DNA from: Nissolia schottii
Lineage: Eukaryota; Streptophyta; Magnoliopsida; Fabales; Fabaceae
DNA length: 64,000 nt
Reading direction: 5' to 3'
NCBI GenBank assembly: GCA_003254905.1
Contig: QANU01055553.1
Coordinates: 62,001-126,000, forward strand
Part shown: piece by piece, positions 61,291 to 64,000 of the stretch
How the letters are laid out: each line of letters begins with the position of its first letter
Numbering within the stretch: the first letter of the stretch is position 1
Program-made: the position numbers and the translations under genes
The notes under the pieces: generated by a model
Told to the model about the DNA's origin: nothing
The model's database searches: none
Seen by the model: the letters and a program-made list of their open reading frames with translations, nothing else

Positions 61291-62183
61291 AAATAATCAT
61301 ATTACATAGAGTTTTTTTAGTTGAGATTATAAATAATTATAAAAATTAAATGCGTAATTGCTATGTTTTTTTTTATTAGGGTATGTTTGGTTATCCCGGG
61401 AAGTTTCTTTTTAATCTTCTCAGGTATGTTTTACAAGAGTGCTTTATTTTATTTTTGTTTTGTATTGAGAATGTTGTAATTTTTAATTTTTGTAAAATTC
61501 ACGTATGTACTTTCGTATGCATATATTATGTTGTAAAAATTATTTTAATTATTTATAAAATAGTAAAATTATTTTTTTGTATAATAGCCAATTAGAAAAT
61601 ACTCTTTTTGATTAACTTTATTTTTCACTTTCGTTTTTTAGGTACAATAAAAACTAATATATCTAAACACAATACATTAATCTCTAAATTTACAAAAAAG
61701 TGAAAGTGGATCAAAGAAAGTGGGAAAATATTTAATTACTATAAAATAATCACTCGATGCTACGCAAGCTGAGAGGCATTTGGTCGAACACATCCTGGCC
61801 ATGCTTGATTTGACTTTGTTGAGCGTAGGCTTTCATCATCAAAACGATGAAGTTGGATGATGGAATTTCGTCGAACGGTTTGTGAGCTTCACGTATGTTG
61901 TTGTCATGAATGTAACCGTACACGATTCACAGAAAAGGCTTGTTATGGTGAAAATATATGGCAAGGGCATTTAAGTAAAATCACTAAAAAGAGATCTAAG
62001 GATAATGAATAAGTCAAAAAGAAAGCTTTTTTTGATATGTTTAAGGACAAGCTTTATCAAGAAACCTACGGCCGATAACTTCAGTCGACCATGAACAGCA
62101 AAAGGAGGTACGTAGAATCGACCAAATAAGAAAGTGTACGAAGGGTATCTTTCTTGAGAGGCTTTCCTTAATGGCAGTTAACA
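61291..62183. other. Intergenic DNA, nothing recognised
   Basis: AT-rich up to 61740, then a more balanced 61750-62180 stretch without a recognisable gene; it may belong to the disrupted upstream flank of the next element. Confidence 0.35.
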
Positions 62184-62846
62184 ATTGTTATTTCTGTTAT
62201 CTATCTTTCTCCTATATTTTTCTGTGCCTCATTTATCTGTTTTTTCACAATGTTTAACATGGTATCAGAGCCATGGTTCCCACCTTGAACCCATATTCCA
62301 GCTTCCGCCAATTTTCCCCTTCACCGCCTCCACATAATCTTGATGTTGACTTAATCTGCCTTCGTGTAGTCTCGATTGTTGCCTATCGTTGTTGCCTTTG
62401 CTAGTTCTGCCTAGCTCTCGATGTTGCCTTTGCCGGTTCCGCCCAGCCACTGTTGCCTTCGCTGGTTCCGCCTAGTCACTGTTGCCTTCGCTGGTTCTGT
62501 CCAGCCTTTGTTGCCTCCGTTTTGTTGGTTCCGCTCCACTTGTTGAACTATGACAAACTTAAAGCTCGAGGAGCTTTAGCTTGAGGGAGGGTGTTAAGAA
62601 TAACTTATGATTGTAAATGATTTTTTATTTTATTGATTTGATTTAATTATAATCTTTTAAATTGATTGTAATTTATTTTTGGCCGTTGTGTTTTGGCTGT
62701 TGAGTCTTCAGCTTATAAATATGCTCAGCCTCCTATGTAAAGAAACACAACAACTTTCAGATAATATAATTATTATTTCTCTGTTATCTATCGTTCTCCT
62801 ATATTTTTCTGTGCCCCATTTATCTGTTTTTCCACAATGTTTAACA
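62184..62846 (+). mobile_element. Miniature Copia-type LTR element (TRIM-like), 5' LTR truncated
   Basis: 3' LTR 62592-62846 (255 bp, TGTTAAGAAT ... TTTAACA). The end of a 5' LTR at 62184-62259 matches its last part (CTCCTATATTTTTCTGTGCC). Directly after it comes TGGTATCAGAGC (62260-62271), complementary to the initiator tRNA-Met and the usual Copia primer-binding site. A polypurine tract (TTGAGGGAGGG) precedes the 3' LTR. The interior is only about 330 bp with no gag or pol, like a TRIM. It contains tandem units of about 27-28 bp (TGTTGCCTTYGCTGGTTCCGCC) at about 62385-62535. Fossil or non-autonomous. Confidence 0.75.
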
Positions 62847-64000
62847 GCAGTGAATGGATGCCAATGGAGAGTTTGGAGTGAGAGTAATAAATAACATCAA
62901 TGAATCGACCCGAATTGTTGATCATATGTGACTCTATCCAAACCTTGAATGAATTTTTATATTTCAGACATAGGGTTCGACCCCTCAGGTGCTGCCAAGG
63001 CACGATGAGTAAAAAATAATTCATATTTAAATTGGAGGTTATATTTATAGAGGAATGCATCTACCAGCAATGTGCAGCGGTTACAAACAATATTCATAAC
63101 TTTAGAAGGGCAGTAACCGCCCATTTTGTGAAAAAACAAGGAAAATGGGATAAGTGGAGTTCCAGAGATCAAAGTGCAATCTCTCAGAGAGACACGTGGC
63201 AAGCATGCATGAAGACCCTGATGCCTATAAATAGGACGCTATGGGAAGAAGCAGTTTGGAAGAAACTTTGCAAACAATCACATACTCACACATCTTAGGA
63301 TAAATTGAGTAGAGGAGAAGTAGCAAGTAATTCCCTTTTCTTTGTTTTCTGTCTTTCAATTGCTTAGAATTAGCACATTTCCTTATAATTTTCTTTTCCT
63401 CTTTTCAAACTCACATTTTTGCTGAAAGAATCCATAAAACCCCCTTTTATCCTTACTTTATTTGTTTCATAATGTGAACGGTCCATAAGTCACTATAGAC
63501 CAAAATCTACATAAAATAAATTGGCATGCCCAGTAGGACCTTGTCTGTGAGAATTTGGTTTGAAAAATAAACTTGTGTTTATTCTTGTTATATGCGTTGA
63601 CGAAATGATATTTTAGTATCATAAATGTCTTCATCTACAGATGTCAACAGAAGTGAGTGTGCGATTAACTTTATCCACCCTTCTTTGCCCGTGTTGACAG
63701 ATCCTGTGTTGACACAAGTAGGGCAAACACAAGAGGAAAGAAATATACCATCGCCCCCAACCACTAGCAACATGGTTAGTGGGTTAGTTCCCCCATATGG
63801 ATTACCTCAGGGATATACTCCTCCAAGATATATATCCCCAGTTGGTACTCACGGACCAAACATGCAAGTTTATCCTTGCCAATATCAAAACCCTTTGTAC
63901 ACGATAATAATGTCGACTAACTTGCCAAACTTGGCTTACATGCCACACCTAATATGACAATTTTCCCAAACATGGCATGTGGCCTGAGAGGGGGTCTTAT
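62847..64000 (+). mobile_element. 5' part of an LTR retrotransposon fossil (LTR-like plus gag-like region), continuing past the window
   Basis: A TATA box CCTATAAATAGGACG (about 63221) is followed by a leader-like region. TTGGCATGCCCAGTAGGACC at 63521 resembles the sequence after the 5' LTR of some plant Gypsy elements. A gag-like proline-rich segment with VPPYGLPQGYTPP and NLPNLAYMP follows at 63625-63957. Such Pro/Tyr-rich starts occur in legume Gypsy gag genes (from memory). The LTR start is not resolved (somewhere after 62847), and the rest of the element lies outside the window. Confidence 0.45.

Noticed and set aside
62265-62450. 61-codon minus frame
   Set aside because: Antisense reading of the repeat-built interior of the TRIM-like element.

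Overview
The window is nuclear DNA from a flowering plant, very probably a legume close to soybean (Glycine/Phaseoleae). The basis is AT-rich intergenic DNA, plant-type split genes with GT-AG introns, proteins that align residue by residue (from memory) with Arabidopsis families, and plant transposon types: long-TIR Mutator-like, hAT-like and other MITEs, a tRNA-derived SINE, RNase H-bearing LINE tails, and Ty3/Gypsy and Copia LTR elements. The species assignment is inference.

Three intact protein genes are supported. (1) PA200, the Blm10/PSME4 proteasome activator, on + at 21009-37512: 35 coding exons that keep frame throughout (5475 nt, 1824 aa), with one GC-AG intron. (2) MYB80, an R2R3-MYB regulator of tapetum and pollen, on - at 37711-38865: 3 exons, 320 aa. 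It lies tail-to-tail with PA200, with 198 bp between the two stop codons. (3) An AAP7-type amino acid permease on - at 50780-54834: 7 exons, 464 aa. They belong to unrelated pathways (protein turnover, anther development, amino acid transport); nothing suggests they act together. No rRNA, true tRNA, CRISPR or bacterial-type operon was seen.

Layout: 1-20.8 kb has no convincing gene. It is a graveyard of small transposons: a LINE tail at the left edge, a Mutator-like element with a perfect 9-bp target duplication (2401-3465), two copies of one hAT-like family each with a perfect 8-bp duplication (9780-10433 and 18827-19475), several hairpin MITEs, a SINE (18524-18720), a degenerate TTTAGGG-like array (14200-14490), and a LINE RNase H tail (20007-20345). 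20.8-39.1 kb holds PA200 and MYB80. 39.1-49.5 kb is dominated by a decayed Ty3/Gypsy element (41483-49507) that carries a Copia-type LTR segment in its 5' half and a younger solo LTR (46402-48015, perfect 5-bp duplication) inside its 3' LTR. 50.7-55.1 kb is the AAP7 gene. 55.1-64 kb is AT-rich and gene-free, with MITEs, a CACTA end, a miniature Copia-type element (62184-62846) and, at the right edge, the 5' part of another LTR element.

I did not find a clear new biological system. The best leads are the clean transposon insertions with target duplications, the palindrome array inside the Copia-type LTR, the convergent PA200/MYB80 3' ends, and coding oddities of PA200 (glycine run, GC-AG intron, Tyr-Phe-Ala C-terminus).
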